The translations under genes and the position numbers were made by a program. Below, piece after piece: positions 1 through 11,700 of a stretch of DNA of 64,000 bases (positions are counted from its first letter, which is position 1; the number at the start of each line of letters is the position of its first letter). This stretch comes from Entophlyctis helioformis (lineage: Eukaryota; Chytridiomycota; Chytridiomycetes; Chytridiales; Chytriomycetaceae). The stretch lies in the NCBI GenBank assembly GCA_025526915.1, contig JAHLKH010000074.1:1-64000 (forward strand), read 5' to 3'. A model generated the notes under the pieces. The model was not told the origin of the DNA. It did no database searches and worked only from the letters and a program-made list of their open reading frames with translations.

Positions 1-1043
1 CTGTGGTTGTCGTCATCCGTGCCAGCGACATGCGCATGAGTCGACACGCGAGAAACGGTCGACACGACGGACATGGCATCATCATCGTCATGGTCGCCCT
101 CGTCTTCGTCATTGAAGCCATCGTCGCCCTCGTCCAGCTCGTCGTCATAGTACTCCGAGTCGGCGACAGAGTACATGGACTTGGCGTCTTCGTCTTGGTA
201 TGCCCCATTGCCGCCCACGCGCATCGCTGAGTGGCGGGATAGTGACCGGGCAAGACCCCCGCCGCCCATGTGCTGCGTCGTGGACGTGGACGCGCGTTGA
301 TGGCCGCTGTTGTTGTTGTTGTTGTTGTTGGTCGCGTTGTTGCTGTTGTGGGAGCGCGATGTTGGCCCGCGCTGCCTGCCGCCTTTGGCTTTTGCAAGAG
401 CCTGTAGCCATTCCTCGCGGTCTGTTTGCGTCTGGGCCGCCAGGTGGAACTGCAACGCAGCCAGCCCGCGCCGACGGCATGACAGAGTGAGTGGGCAGGC
501 AAGACAGCGAGCGGCTGTGCATTCGAGGCAGACCATGCCAGTAGCGTTGCTCACCTTGCGTTTGTTGGAGAACAGCACAAACGGAACGGTGCCCTTGCGA
601 AGGCCAGAGAACCCGCTTGCAGACGCGCCGGTCTTTGTGTTGACACCATCGCCAGTATCAACCCGCATGTCAGCCACAACAATCTCGTGTTTGGGCGGCT
701 TGGACAGGTCGCGGTCGTCGTAGATGCTCAGAACATATGCAGGCCCGGCCGTCGCTGAGGCTGGCGAGACCGACGCTTGCCGCGAGGTGCTTGTGTCCAG
801 ACTGAGTACGAGGTACTTTTGGCGCCAGTGCGCAAAGAGACCGGATCCGGCTTTCTTGAGCACCCAGCCTTGCTTGACGGGCTTGCTCGTTGTCAGCGAT
901 GCAATTTGGCCAGACGCATGGACCGAGGGTGCCAGGGCAGTCTTGGTCGGCAGTGATGCTGGCTGTTTCTGCTGCTGCTGCTGCTGCTGCTGTTGCTGCT
1001 GGGGCGAGCGCTGCAAGAAGCGAGAATACGGCAGACTGAGCAT
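1..1043 (-). CDS. PH-domain protein, partial at 3' end
   Basis: Two exons are visible: 1043-555 and 449 to beyond the left edge, with a 105-nt GT-AG intron (554-450) in phase 0. The ATG at 1043 is preceded by an in-frame TGA with no ATG between. After a glutamine run (about residues 14-25), a pleckstrin homology domain starts near residue 56 (KQGWVLKKAG, then HWRQKYLVLS) and is completed across the intron by its C-terminal helix (TDREEWLQALAKAK), which confirms the splice. Downstream come an asparagine run and a very acidic stretch rich in Asp/Glu and Tyr. PH domains bind phosphoinositides or proteins at membranes; no catalytic domain is visible before the sequence ends, so the role is unknown. 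Confidence 0.8.
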   Translation of the reverse strand, partial: MLSLPYSRFLQRSPQQQQQQQQQQQKQPASLPTKTALAPSVHASGQIASLTTSKPVKQGWVLKKAGSGLFAHWRQKYLVLSLDTSTSRQASVSPASATAGPAYVLSIYDDRDLSKPPKHEIVVADMRVDTGDGVNTKTGASASGFSGLRKGTVPFVLFSNKRKVSNATGMVCLECTAARCLACPLTLSCRRRGLAALQFHLAAQTQTDREEWLQALAKAKGGRQRGPTSRSHNSNNATNNNNNNNSGHQRASTSTTQHMGGGGLARSLSRHSAMRVGGNGAYQDEDAKSMYSVADSEYYDDELDEGDDGFNDEDEGDHDDDDAMSVVSTVSRVSTHAHVAGTDDDNH

Positions 1044-1592
1044 GATGGCGCTGCAGATTGGTCGCGTTGAGGCAACTCAGATTTCGCGAGATTCGGTGGT
1101 TGAACTTGAGACAGGGGACTTGCATGCAATGCGTTTATTGGGTCTTGCTGTATTACTTGTATAGAATGACGTGACGGGCCATGAACTTGTCCAACAGAGC
1201 TGCGTCGTCTTGCAGATCTGTGCGCGACGGCAGGCGTTTGATGGTCACCGGCGACACTGCAGACGGTGAGAGTGGAGCCTTTCTGGGGTGATCCATCGCA
1301 GACGCAGCATGGCAGCTGTTGCCGCCACTGGCTCGGTCGATCTCATGGCTACTGTTGGCGGATCTGTGAGCAGGGCTGTGTTGCTGTTGTCGCTCTTGCC
1401 GTGCTTGCCATGAGCGTCGTCGTTGCTGTATGGCTGCGTATCACTGCATACGGGCTGTGCGACATTGCAGCATGTATGGCAGTGTGCGACCTGTCAAGGC
1501 AGCGAGTGCACTGTGCACCAGCATCACCACCAGACACACGGAACGATGCTCGCTTGTCGCACATCTCGGCATCGCATCACAGATCAGCCGCA

Positions 1593-3113
1593 ATGAGCCA
1601 AGTGATGCCAGCGAGCGGCGATGCAGACGACGGGCGACTGGGCAACAGCAGCAGCGACACCATGGACAGTCAGACGCTGCACGACACTGTGGCTGCTGGT
1701 CGCACAGACTTTGTGCCTCGCTTCTCTGCTTTTGTGCGTCTCCTGCCACTGCACCTGCACGAACAGCCGCCTGTCGAGCAGCCGCAGCAACTGCCACAGC
1801 CGTGCCCTGTGACTGCCGCTGTCACAGCTGGCACGCCCAGCAGCCGCTACACCGAGGCTGCCCGGCTGCAGGCTGGACGGACCGTCAAGGCAACCGACTG
1901 GTGGACGCTGTATCCGCACGAGCTGCAAGCCAAGATCCTGCGGCACGCTGGCCCGCTCACGCAGCTGCTGTGCGGTCATCTCAATGTCGCCAAGATGGAC
2001 GACGATGCCAAGCGAGCGCTGTGGATCGATGGCTTCGAGCAGGACTGGTCGGGCGATCTGGCCCTGCTCCCGAACGCAGATCTGCTTGTCAAGGACTTTG
2101 TGCACGTCAGCAGTCGCAGCATGTACCATCGGCTGTGGGCACGCTTTCCCCTTTACGTCATGCCCGACAATCCATTCTACGACGCTTACATCGATATCCG
2201 CGATGGGATGTGCTCGATCCCCATGCGGCACATGTGGCTCGACTGCCTTCCGCCCCTGCCGCACGATTACCTCGCCAGGGTTGCCGTCGAAGGCGATCAC
2301 GCGGCGTTTCTCGAGTACATGCTCGACAAGAAGCTCGTCCCGCTGGAGATGGCCGACGATATTGACGACTATGGTTTATCAAGCCGTATCGATGCTGCGG
2401 CACAGTATGGGTCGCTCGGCGTCATCAAGCTGCTGTCGGCCAGAGGTGCAAGAGCGACATCCAAAGCCATGGACAGTGCAGCAGAGGGTGGCCATTTGGA
2501 CACAGTCAAGTGGCTGCACGAGCACCGTACGGAGGGGTGCACGGCCAAGGCGATGGACAATGCTGCTTTTGGTGGACATTTGCATGTCCTGCAGTGGCTG
2601 CAAGAGCACCGGACAGAGGGATGCACGACTTGGGCGATGAACTGGGCAGCCACGAACGGCCACCTCGATGCGGTCAAGTGGCTTCACGAACATCGGACGG
2701 AAGGATGCACGACTTGGGCTATGGATAAGGCAGCGGAAATGGGACATCTGGATGTCCTGAAGTTGCTGCACGAGCACCGGACGGAAGGATGCACGACGAA
2801 CGCCATTGACGCAGCAGCAGGAAATGGACAGCTGGATGTCGTGGAATGGCTGCATGAGCATCGAGCGGAAGGATGCACGACGAACGCCATTGATGCAGCA
2901 GCAGGAAATGGACATCTGCATGTCGTGCAATGGTTACTTGCCAACCGCACCGAGGGCTTCACACGCCACGCCATGGCAGCTGCTGCCGACGACAACATTG
3001 CGCGTCTTCTCGCCGGATCGCTGTCGGCCGAGCAGCGTGCTGCCATGACCATCTATACTGAACACGATGGCGAGCCGGACTTTGACGGTTATCTTGCCAG
3101 CATGTTCGCTTAG
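1593..3113 (+). CDS. Ankyrin-repeat protein, chytrid type
   Basis: Single exon of 506 aa from the ATG at 1593; the frame is open upstream to an ATG at 1266, which would add 109 Cys-rich residues including a short hydrophobic run, so the start is uncertain. A conserved N-terminal module (LYPHELQAKILRHAGPLTQL, then a Trp/Asp-rich stretch) resembles the F-box-like leader I recall in chytrid ankyrin families. From about residue 262 there are about eight degenerate ankyrin repeats of about 34 aa with the core WLHEHRTEGCTT.AMD.AA..GHLD. The repeats are also nearly identical as DNA. Likely a protein-binding scaffold; the partner is unknown. Confidence 0.85.
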   Translation: MSQVMPASGDADDGRLGNSSSDTMDSQTLHDTVAAGRTDFVPRFSAFVRLLPLHLHEQPPVEQPQQLPQPCPVTAAVTAGTPSSRYTEAARLQAGRTVKATDWWTLYPHELQAKILRHAGPLTQLLCGHLNVAKMDDDAKRALWIDGFEQDWSGDLALLPNADLLVKDFVHVSSRSMYHRLWARFPLYVMPDNPFYDAYIDIRDGMCSIPMRHMWLDCLPPLPHDYLARVAVEGDHAAFLEYMLDKKLVPLEMADDIDDYGLSSRIDAAAQYGSLGVIKLLSARGARATSKAMDSAAEGGHLDTVKWLHEHRTEGCTAKAMDNAAFGGHLHVLQWLQEHRTEGCTTWAMNWAATNGHLDAVKWLHEHRTEGCTTWAMDKAAEMGHLDVLKLLHEHRTEGCTTNAIDAAAGNGQLDVVEWLHEHRAEGCTTNAIDAAAGNGHLHVVQWLLANRTEGFTRHAMAAAADDNIARLLAGSLSAEQRAAMTIYTEHDGEPDFDGYLASMFA

Positions 3114-6100
3114 TCTGTTGAATGAACCATTTGGATTCTGTTTGCCTCTCGAAATGACCACCACATTCTCATGGCTCTCAAGGGTACCATCTGCTCTGCA
3201 GACTGTGCCTACTGGCACTTTCTCGCCGATCTTGGTAGTATTTGACATGGCCAGTGCCTGCATTGGATAGGTTCGGGCGACGATGGCATGTTCACGCAGT
3301 ACTCACAAAAGGCCACCACCACGGCCAGCACGGCCAGCACGATCACGGCGATCACAGCGATCGTGTTAGGCGGGCCAGGGCAAGACACGGATCTTGCGTG
3401 GATCCAATGTATTTAGCAGCAGGACGCCTTCTCCCGGACGTCTGCCAAGGCGTGCGTTGCATATTGCCGCGTCTGGTACAGTATAAACGTGTCGTCACGC
3501 TGCGAAGCGTACAAACGCGGCGGGTATGGCCGTTTAAACAAATGACGTTGCATCTAAACATGTTGTATCACGTCACATTACAACACATTCATTACATCAC
3601 ATCCCATTCGTTTCATCTCATCTCATCTCATACCGGCTGCTCTTTGCCCCTGGCGTTTGCTTTTGTCTCCACGTATGTCTCCACATGTGAGAGGCGTCTG
3701 AGATGCGTCTGTGAGGCGTCTGGCGCGTCGGAGAGCTGGCTGACAGGCCCTGCACGCTCTCTACTCGCTCGATGTGGGAAATGCAGAGACCACAAGTCTA
3801 GGTTGATGCCAGGCGACATACACGGTGGATAGGGCATCCCACTCTGAGCATCTGGGTCTGGGCCGTGCTGTTTGGCGGGTGCGCCGTTGACGGGCGTCTC
3901 GAGAGGTGTTTTCCAATTCCGTCGTCTTGCCAATATTCTGGCTCGCTGGATTGGCTGCTGCTGCTGCCGAGCCAAGAGTTGGGGCAGGCAGGCCGGGTCC
4001 ATGCTTTTGGAGCTGCTCACGGTCGCGCAGGCAGATATGCGTGCGACTGGCAGCGCATACTGGAGCAGCACCGCCGCAAGACGCTGCTGCTGCTACTGCT
4101 GCTGCTGCAGATGCAGGCCGTGAGAGCAGCCAAACAGCTCGACCAGAGAGCGCTGCTGAATGCGTTGGTGCGTGAGGGCGTGAATGCGTGAGTGCGTGAA
4201 TGCGCAAGGGCGTGAGGGCGTGAGAACAGTATTTTCAGAAGCAACGGCGGAGCTCTGCTTGGGCAGGAGCAGCGCAGGAGCAGCGCAGCATTGGTGGGGC
4301 GAGTCGGTACGCATGCAGCGGCCGTCTGTCGTGTCCATCTTGGCCACGGCCGTCAGGACAGAAGCGGCAGTCGGCCTGTGTAGACTGCGGCCCGTCCCGC
4401 TCGCCGTTGTTGCTCGTGTCGCTCGTGTCGCTCGTCGCTTGCTGGTGGATGCGCATCGGGCGTCGACGGCTTCTGGCGTATCTGTGGCATCTGTGGCGTC
4501 TCGACCCAGCGCCACGGCGAGTATTCTGCTCGTGCAGGTCGGCTCTCGAGGCAGTTGCTTCTCTGCCGTGGTGCTTATACGTCGGCTTCACTGCCTGTCA
4601 ACTGGCAGTTGCCAATATCCAAGCGCTTTCGCATGCCCGTCTCGCACAAGCCGCTGTGTCGAGAGCATCGGTGGGGCTGACTAAGCGACGCATGGATAGG
4701 CAGCAGGCGGAGTTGGCTGTCGTGCTGCTCATGGCCAACTCCGATTTGCTGCGTCAGGAGTTGTCGATTCCGGTGGCGTGGGTCTGGCGGCCGTGGAGGG
4801 CAGGGAGAGCAGGGCGTTGAGAGGCGCGTGGCCGTGGTGTGGCTGGACGTGACGTGACGTCCGCGCGTGGATTGCAGATGAAATGCTCGGCAATGGCAGG
4901 AGGCTCGCGTCAAATCGGCCCGCACTCCCACGCCTGCAAGCAACCATGCGCGTCGTGATCGGAGATTGTGGAGAGCAGCTGGTGGAAAGCAGCTGTTTGT
5001 GGGGGACGGTTGTGGCCGAATGCAGATCCCTGTCGTGGAAAAATTCGGCTGTTAGGATGACGACGCGGTGGAGAGAGGGCAGTGGGGAGAGAGCGCGATC
5101 GAGAGAGCGCGGTGGAAAGAGTGTGGTGAAGAGAGCTCAGTGGAAAGTGTGTGGTGAAGAGAACACGGTGGAAAGAGCACGGTGGAGAGATGCAGATCTG
5201 CAAACAATAGTCTCGCCACTGCGGTGATGCAAAGGAGCAGCCGGTCCTTATCCACGTCTGCTTTGCAAGCCCGCGTGGAACAAAAATGAATTGGGATGCA
5301 GATCGGCGGCTCTGGTCCGCATGGCTGCGTTCGTCTCGAGTACAGGCGAGTGAGCGTGCATGCAGAGACAGCGAGCCAGCAAAGCCGAAGCAATTGGGGA
5401 GATGCGGAGGAATCGGCATCGCCATGATGCGCAGACAGCAACTGGCCGTTCACCGATCCAGTCACTGTTTGAGCGTCATGGCGTTGCACGGCGAATTACT
5501 ATGGATAAATGTTGGATAGTACGGCGAACGCAGAGGGTGGAGAGAGTGGATAGAGTGGAGAGAATGGAGAGAATGACCGCAAGCCCTGCAGCTTTGCGTG
5601 CTGCTTCGCGAACTGCTTCGCGAACTGCTTCGGGTGCTGCTTCGCGTGCTGCTTTGTGTGGTGCTTTGTGTGCTGCTCGCGAACTGCTCGCGAACTGCTT
5701 CGCGAACGGCTGGTTGGGCGATTGGCCACTTTCTTGGCCTTTCCAGCTGATGTGGTCTCGCTTCAACAACCGCAGCAGCCTCGACCGCAAGACAGACTGG
5801 AGCGTCTCGCGCTCATCTGCCTGGGTGAAGCGACCCAGCGCGTTGGCAACTCGGCATCTGCATCGGCACAGGCGGCAATGGCCGTGTCGGGGTCGGCGTT
5901 AGCGGCGGGATGCTCTTTGGGACACTGCGGCCAACAGGAAGCAGCACTTACCGGCCGGCCGAGCAGAGACCAACGGTGGTAGCGTGGGTGGTATTGAATA
6001 CCGCGCAGCCGTGTCTGGTCTGTGAAGGTCTGGACTGGGGAGGTACCCGTCGACACGACCGTCGTGGGCACACAGCCGAGCAGACAGCCGTGGACCCGTC

Positions 6101-6900
6101 GGCGGGTTGGAGAGGCAGACCGACGGCCAGCCTGCCTGCAAGGGTCGGGCGCAGCCAGACATGATTCCTGCCCGGTGATTCGCCGCAATTGCGAGCGAGC
6201 GAGCGAGCGAGAACGACGACACTGCGGAGCTTGTCGCGCTGGCTGTGGGCGGTCGGTGCGAGTTGGGTCACGACCGAGATGCGGACAAAAGGCAATGGTG
6301 CATGGGCAGGTCAGCACTCGCTTGCAGGCATTGAGAGTCTCCTTACCCCCTGGTTCAAGCTCGCAACAGAGGCTGGCGGAACGGAGCAGCAACCTCCGCC
6401 GTTGGCTCGACCCACTTGGAGCGGCTGGCTGGCGGCTGGCGTCTGGCGTCTGGCGTCTGGCGTCTGGCGTCTCGCGTCTGGCGGCTGGAAGCTTGTTGGA
6501 CCGCTGCGAGTGCGTGAGAGAGAGACCGGAGCAGCCAGAGCAGCGGCCGGGGCGAGGGCCAGGGCGAAGGCACGACGAGGGTGTCTGAGTTGGTGGCGCT
6601 TGTGCCGCCAGATATTCTTGTCGTTGGAAAGAGTATTTTGGGTTGAACACGTTCAGCACGATCTGCACAACTCGAAAATGGTGGCGCCGGCACGAGGGAC
6701 ACACTTGGTTGCGTGATCGGTTGCTTGTGAGCAGAACAGGAAGCAGTTGGTTTATGGGTAGAGGCGGGAGGAAGCGAGTGGCAGGAATCTGGCATAGAAG
6801 AGGCAAGGCAGTATGAGTGTATGCATGTATGGGGGTGCGAGGGGCTGGAGTGGAATGCACAGAAAGGGACGCGGGGAGAGAGCGAGCATTCGCAGGCTTG
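3114..6900. other. 3.8-kb stretch without a supportable gene
   Basis: Open frames here are short, overlap on both strands and are low in complexity. Visible structure: trinucleotide CTG runs near 3955 and 4085, a GTGAGGGCGTGAATGC-like tandem near 4165-4225, a purine-rich tandem of GGTGGARAGAG units at about 5065-5190, a tandem of GCTTCGCGAACT-like units at about 5585-5710, and GGCGTCT units at about 6430-6480. A minus-strand CPSC motif near 6690 lies in an open frame but is not enough to call a gene. No tRNA or rRNA was recognised. Confidence 0.5.
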
Positions 6901-8503
6901 TCACTGCTGGCGCGCATCGCGCAGCGACATGAGCAGCAAGGCGTTGCCCACGTCCGCGTCTGTCCGTGCCAGGGGAGCAGACTCGGCGTGCAATGGCAGC
7001 GCGCTAGCCGAGGATGCGAGCGCGTCCACTGAGCTGTCCGGCTGACGGGGCGGCGATGGGCGTCTGCCTTTGGCGGCGGGCAGGAGCGGCGACACGGACG
7101 GCGACGGCGACAGGATGCTGGGGATCGCGGCAAGCGTCTTGCTGTGAGGCGGCAGCAGGCTGCACGCGGCCCACGGCAGATGCGGCATCAGGAGCGAGCT
7201 GGACCTGCTGCCGTTGGTCTGCGGTCTGGGGAGCAGCGCGTGCGCGTCTGGACGGTGGTCGGCCGGCTTGAGGAGCGGCTGCAGTGGCTGGTGTGACTGG
7301 TGTGGCTGCAGTGGCTGGTGTGGCTGTTGCAGTGGCTGGTATGACTGTAATGGCTGCGGCACTGGCGACAGAAGCCCCGGAGAGAGCATCGACGGCGGCG
7401 GCGCAGGCGTGTGGCTGTGGCGGCGCGGCCGCATCTGGTCCAGGCACAGCGGCGGCAGCATCGGCCTTGAATGCAGCGTCGGCACGCTGCCGCGGCGGCC
7501 GGCGCAGATGGGCGGCAGCTGGAAGACGCGGTCAGACGGCGCAGGCACGGGCGGCAGTGCGGGTGCTGCCCACTCGGCAGCCGGCGGCATCGGCATCGGC
7601 ATCGGCATCGGCACGGTGGGCGGCATCGGCACGGTGGGCGGCATCGGCATCGGCAGGCAGTCGGCGCTGGTGGCGCTGGTGGCGCGACTCGGCACAGGCG
7701 GCGAATCTGCGCGGCCGCCGTCTGCGGGCCCGAGCGTTGAGCCGTCGGCAGCGGGCGGGAACGGGGATGCAGAAGGTAGCGCAGACGGGAACACGGACGG
7801 GAGCACGGACGGGAATGCGGACTGGAGCGAGGCGCGCGAGTGCCTTGCGGATGCGCCTACAGAGGCCAGAGCGTGTCAGCGAGTGTCAGCGAGTGTCAGC
7901 GAGGGTTGTGTGATGCGATGCAGTACAGCGGGGCAGGCGTGTGCTTGAGCCCCTTCTACCACTTCCGCGACTTGCACCGTTTCGACGACTTCCGCGCATG
8001 CCAGGGGGCTGCGTTGTCAGGGCACGTGCATGAGTCGCAGATGACGCGACCAGACGCGTGGCACGCAACACGCCGCGCGCGCTGCGGCGCTGGGAACTCA
8101 AGCACTGGGCAGGGGAGGGGAAGGGGAAGGCGGCGATGGCAAGGTGGAGCAACACACAGACAGATAGGCAGAGCAGCAGATGGACAGACAGATAGAGCAA
8201 GACAGATAGAGCGACTAGGCAGACGGACAGACCTTGGACGTGCCGTGTGCGGCTGGCTGTGGCTGCTGCAGCGTCCAGAGGGCCGGGAAGGTGCTGCGGC
8301 GGCGGGCGTGACGGGCCACGCTCGGCTCTGCGCAGCGCGGATGTCAAACGGGCACGCAGCAACCGTGCTGCCTGGCGCGCCGTCTCTGCTGCCGGATGGG
8401 TCGGAGCTGCGGGCTGGTGGTGGTCTTGTTGGTGGTGGTCTTGTTGGTGGTGGTCTTGTTGGTCACGGTCGCGGTCGCGGTCTGCGCGAGTGGGCGGGAG
8501 CAT
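6901..8503 (-). CDS. Proline-rich low-complexity protein
   Basis: Two exons are inferred: 8503-8233 and 7856-6901, about 408 aa. The second exon is open upstream with no ATG before a stop, but has a good acceptor (CTCTGTAG) whose phase matches a GTCTGT donor after an ATG-initiated exon. The intron is full of CTGTCTGTC-type repeats, as in other introns here. Exon 1 has three DHHQQ repeats and a basic Arg-rich helix-like segment; exon 2 has PMPPTVPMPP repeats, a Gln/Pro-rich QPLQPHQ tract and Ser-Pro motifs, ending in NALLLMSLRDARQQ. No known domain was recognised. Many SP/TP sites would suit a phosphorylated regulator, but that is only a guess. Confidence 0.55.
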
Positions 8504-8732
8504 GCTGACAGGCGGGCGGGCGATGCGCGTGCAGGTGTCGGTGTCGGTTGGAGCAGCCGGGCAGTTGGACGTTTGCGGGGACGGGGCAGAGTGGGTCGCA
8601 GCGACGCACGTCGGGCACGTTTAGCGCGACGCACTCGGCCGCCTGCCGTCGGAGTCTGCCCGCCCGCCCGCCTGTCAGAATGCTCCAGATCCGTGATCGC
8701 CACGCTTTCCTCGCAACTCGGGTCGAGCCCAG
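8504..8732. promoter_or_regulatory. Divergent (bidirectional) promoter interval
   Basis: These 229 nt separate the start codons of the minus-strand proline-rich gene and the plus-strand histone deacetylase. The stretch is GC-rich with no clear TATA box. The two genes must share this control region unless one transcript starts inside the other gene. Confidence 0.45.
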
Positions 8733-11700
8733 ATGCAGGTCAGCGACGTGTCCGACGACGGCGACTACTTGGACGGCGACCACCTGGACGGCGGCGGCCT
8801 CTCGCTGCGGCTGTCCGACGTGGCCGCCACCACCAGAGCCCGTCGCTACAGAGCACCTGCCAAGGCCGCACGGCTGCCGGGCGGCAACGGCCTCTTACAT
8901 CTGTCGGACGACGAGCTGGAGGAAGAGATGATGCTGGAGCAGGGCAGCGCTCCTCCGTCTGCTGCCCAAGCCCGCGGTCGTGGCCGTGCTGGCCGTGGTG
9001 GTGGTGGTGGTGGTGCCCGTGGCCGCGGTGGTGGTGGCCGTGGTGGTCGTGCGAGCAGCGCTGTCTCTCGCATGCCGTCTGCGACGACGTTCAGCAACGC
9101 ATACGCAGACGCCGATGCCGATGCAGGCGGGCTTGAGCTGCCGGCTGTTGTCGTGGACACCAGCTACGTTCTGCCCAAGCCGCCGCTCACAAAGCGCACC
9201 ACCGGCCTGTACTACGACACCGAGATGCTGCGGCACGCCTTGCGCCGTGCCAAGCCAGCCGGCCGAGCCGCCGAGCTGCCGCCTGCTCTGTCGCGTTCGG
9301 ACATGCTCAACATGAACGACTCCGCACAGACCCACGCCGAGTTCGACGAGCAGCACTTTGAGCAGCCGGTCCGAGTGTCGGAGTCGTTTAGCGCCATCAA
9401 AGACGCTGGCCTCCTCGAGCATCTCTACCGGCTGCCCACACGCATGGCAGACGTGTCGGATCTCGGGCTGGTCCACTCGGACTCGCACCTGTCGAGCGTC
9501 GACGGCATTGCGACCATGACCAACGCCCAACTCGACCGCTTTGAAGAGGAGCTCAACGACACCTACCTGTGCAACGCCACACCGCATGCTGCCAAGATAT
9601 CCTGCGGCGGTGCGATTGCCGCCTGCGAGGCCGTTTGGGCCAACCAAGTCTCCAACGCCATCGCGCTCGTGCGGCCTCCTGGACACCATGCCGAGGAGGA
9701 TCTCGTCATGGGCTTCTGCATCTACAACAACGTCGCTGTAGCTGCACGGCGCATGCAGACCGTGTTTGGCGTGCAGCGCATCATGATTGTCGACTGGGAC
9801 ATCCACCACGGCAACGGCACGCAGAAACACTTTTACAACGACCCCAATGTGCTCTTTGTGTCGATCCACCGCTTCCAGGGCGGCGGCTTTTTCCCTCACC
9901 AGAGGGACGCCGGCGTCGACTTTACTGGCGGCCCGGATGCCAGAGGCCGGTGCGTGTGCCGACTGGATGCCGCTCTTTGAGACATGCGACTCACGCTGCC
10001 ATGTGCAATCACAGAAACATCAACATCCCTTGGGTGTCTCCCGGGATGTGCGACGCAGACTACATCCGCGCCTTTCAGGACATTGTCATGCCCGTCGGCT
10101 ACGAGTTCCAGCCCGATCTTGTGATTGTGTCGGCTGGCTTTGATGCCGCAGAGGGCGATCCCATTGGCGAGTGCCACATCACTCCAACCTGCTTTGCACA
10201 CATGACCCACATGCTCAAGTCGCTTGCAAATGGCCGCGTCGTCCTTGTTCTCGAGGTGAGTTGGATACGGACACGTCGCCCACCTTCCCGTCTCCCCCAC
10301 TCTCTGACTGACTCGGTTGCTGTGCGACAACCTGCAGGGTGGATACCACATTCCTGTCGTCAAGGCGTGCGTGACAGCGTGCACCAGCGTACTGCTTGGA
10401 ATGCCGCCCAACGCGATCGAGCTTGGCCGTCCTCAATTTTACGCACTCAGGACTATCCGCGATGTCAAGGAAGCCCACAGCAAATACTGGACATGCTTTT
10501 ATCAAGACGGCCAAGCCGAAGAGCCGCATGGCTCCACCGCAGCCAGGGATGCAGCCCAGCCTCCTAGTCTTCCAGCACTGCCGGCATTACCGATCCCACT
10601 CTTTGCCGGTTCCGAGACTGTGGCTTCAGCAGCAGCAGCAGCAGCAGCCCATGTGGCCAAGACAGACATGCAGCCCTTATCGCACGACTTTCCGGCTCTG
10701 TCTCGCCAACACGAGATGGCCAAGGGCCTCACGTCCATCCCAGCAGCACACGCACCTGCAGCTGCCTCGCAGTCGGTATCGGCATCAACCTCGTCTACAC
10801 AGCCCTCGCTCAAGTCGGCCTCTGCCAAGCATGCGTCACCCACAAAGTCTTCTGCACAGCCATCGCGCCAGCTACCTCGTGCATCATCGCTGTCGCCTTC
10901 AAAACGCAAGTCTGCTGCTGTCAGCGACAAGACGTGGGGCCAGGAAATCGGTCTGACCATGACGCCCTCTGGATACGATTCTGCCATTCATACCACGTAT
11001 GTTGGCGTGATGCGTCGCGGTTTTGTCTTGTGGCTCTAAGATTGCCGAGACTGACGGTCATGGCAGGTCAAACTTCAAGACGCATCCGGGGCTGTTGTTT
11101 ATTGTTGCATACACAACGTAAGGAGGCTGCTTGGCATGACACCAGACCGTGTTCATTGATCTGACTGGTGCGCTTTGTATGGCAGGCTTCGTCAACAGTA
11201 TGTTTGCACGAATGTAAAGTACTTTGCATGCCACCAGCATGGGAAGCTAACGAGGATTGGCAATCCTCTTTGTTTTTGGTCTAGGTACGGCAAGGCGGGT
11301 GTCACCGAAGCCGATGTATGTGCAAACCTGGCTGTATTGCGCTTGTGGACACTGTTTCTGACAGTGTGTGCAGATCGAGCCCCTTCGAAAGTTTGTGGGC
11401 ATGCTCGTCGACGATGGCTACGCTGTCATGGATATCCAGATGCCCTACACCCGAGGCGTTTCCAAGGAGAGCTATGTATGTTTGGTCTCGTGCGCCGGCT
11501 GCTGCTGTCTTGCCCTGCTGACACTGGATGTCCATCATTGTGTGTCCGTCCAAGATGCGCGACATCTATGTGGATACCGAGATCCGCAAAGCCATGGAGG
11601 AGCTGTAAGTTGCCATGCCAACCGCTGTGGTGTTGAAGGCGGTTTTGGCTGACAGCGCACATTCATGGCTGGCCAGGCCGTCCATCGCTGCCAAGGGCGT

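Noticed and set aside
5763..7133. 456-codon minus-strand open frame
   Set aside because: Arg/Pro/Ser-rich shadow overlapping the proline-rich gene; tandem repeats and no domain or conserved start.
7214..7948. Plus-strand Gly/Ala-rich frames over the proline-rich gene
   Set aside because: They are complements of Pro-rich codons and have no motif; the minus strand has start, splice and stop signals that agree.
8895..9899. 334-codon minus-strand frame over HDA1 exon 1
   Set aside because: The plus strand encodes the deacetylase active site; the antisense protein has no recognisable domain.
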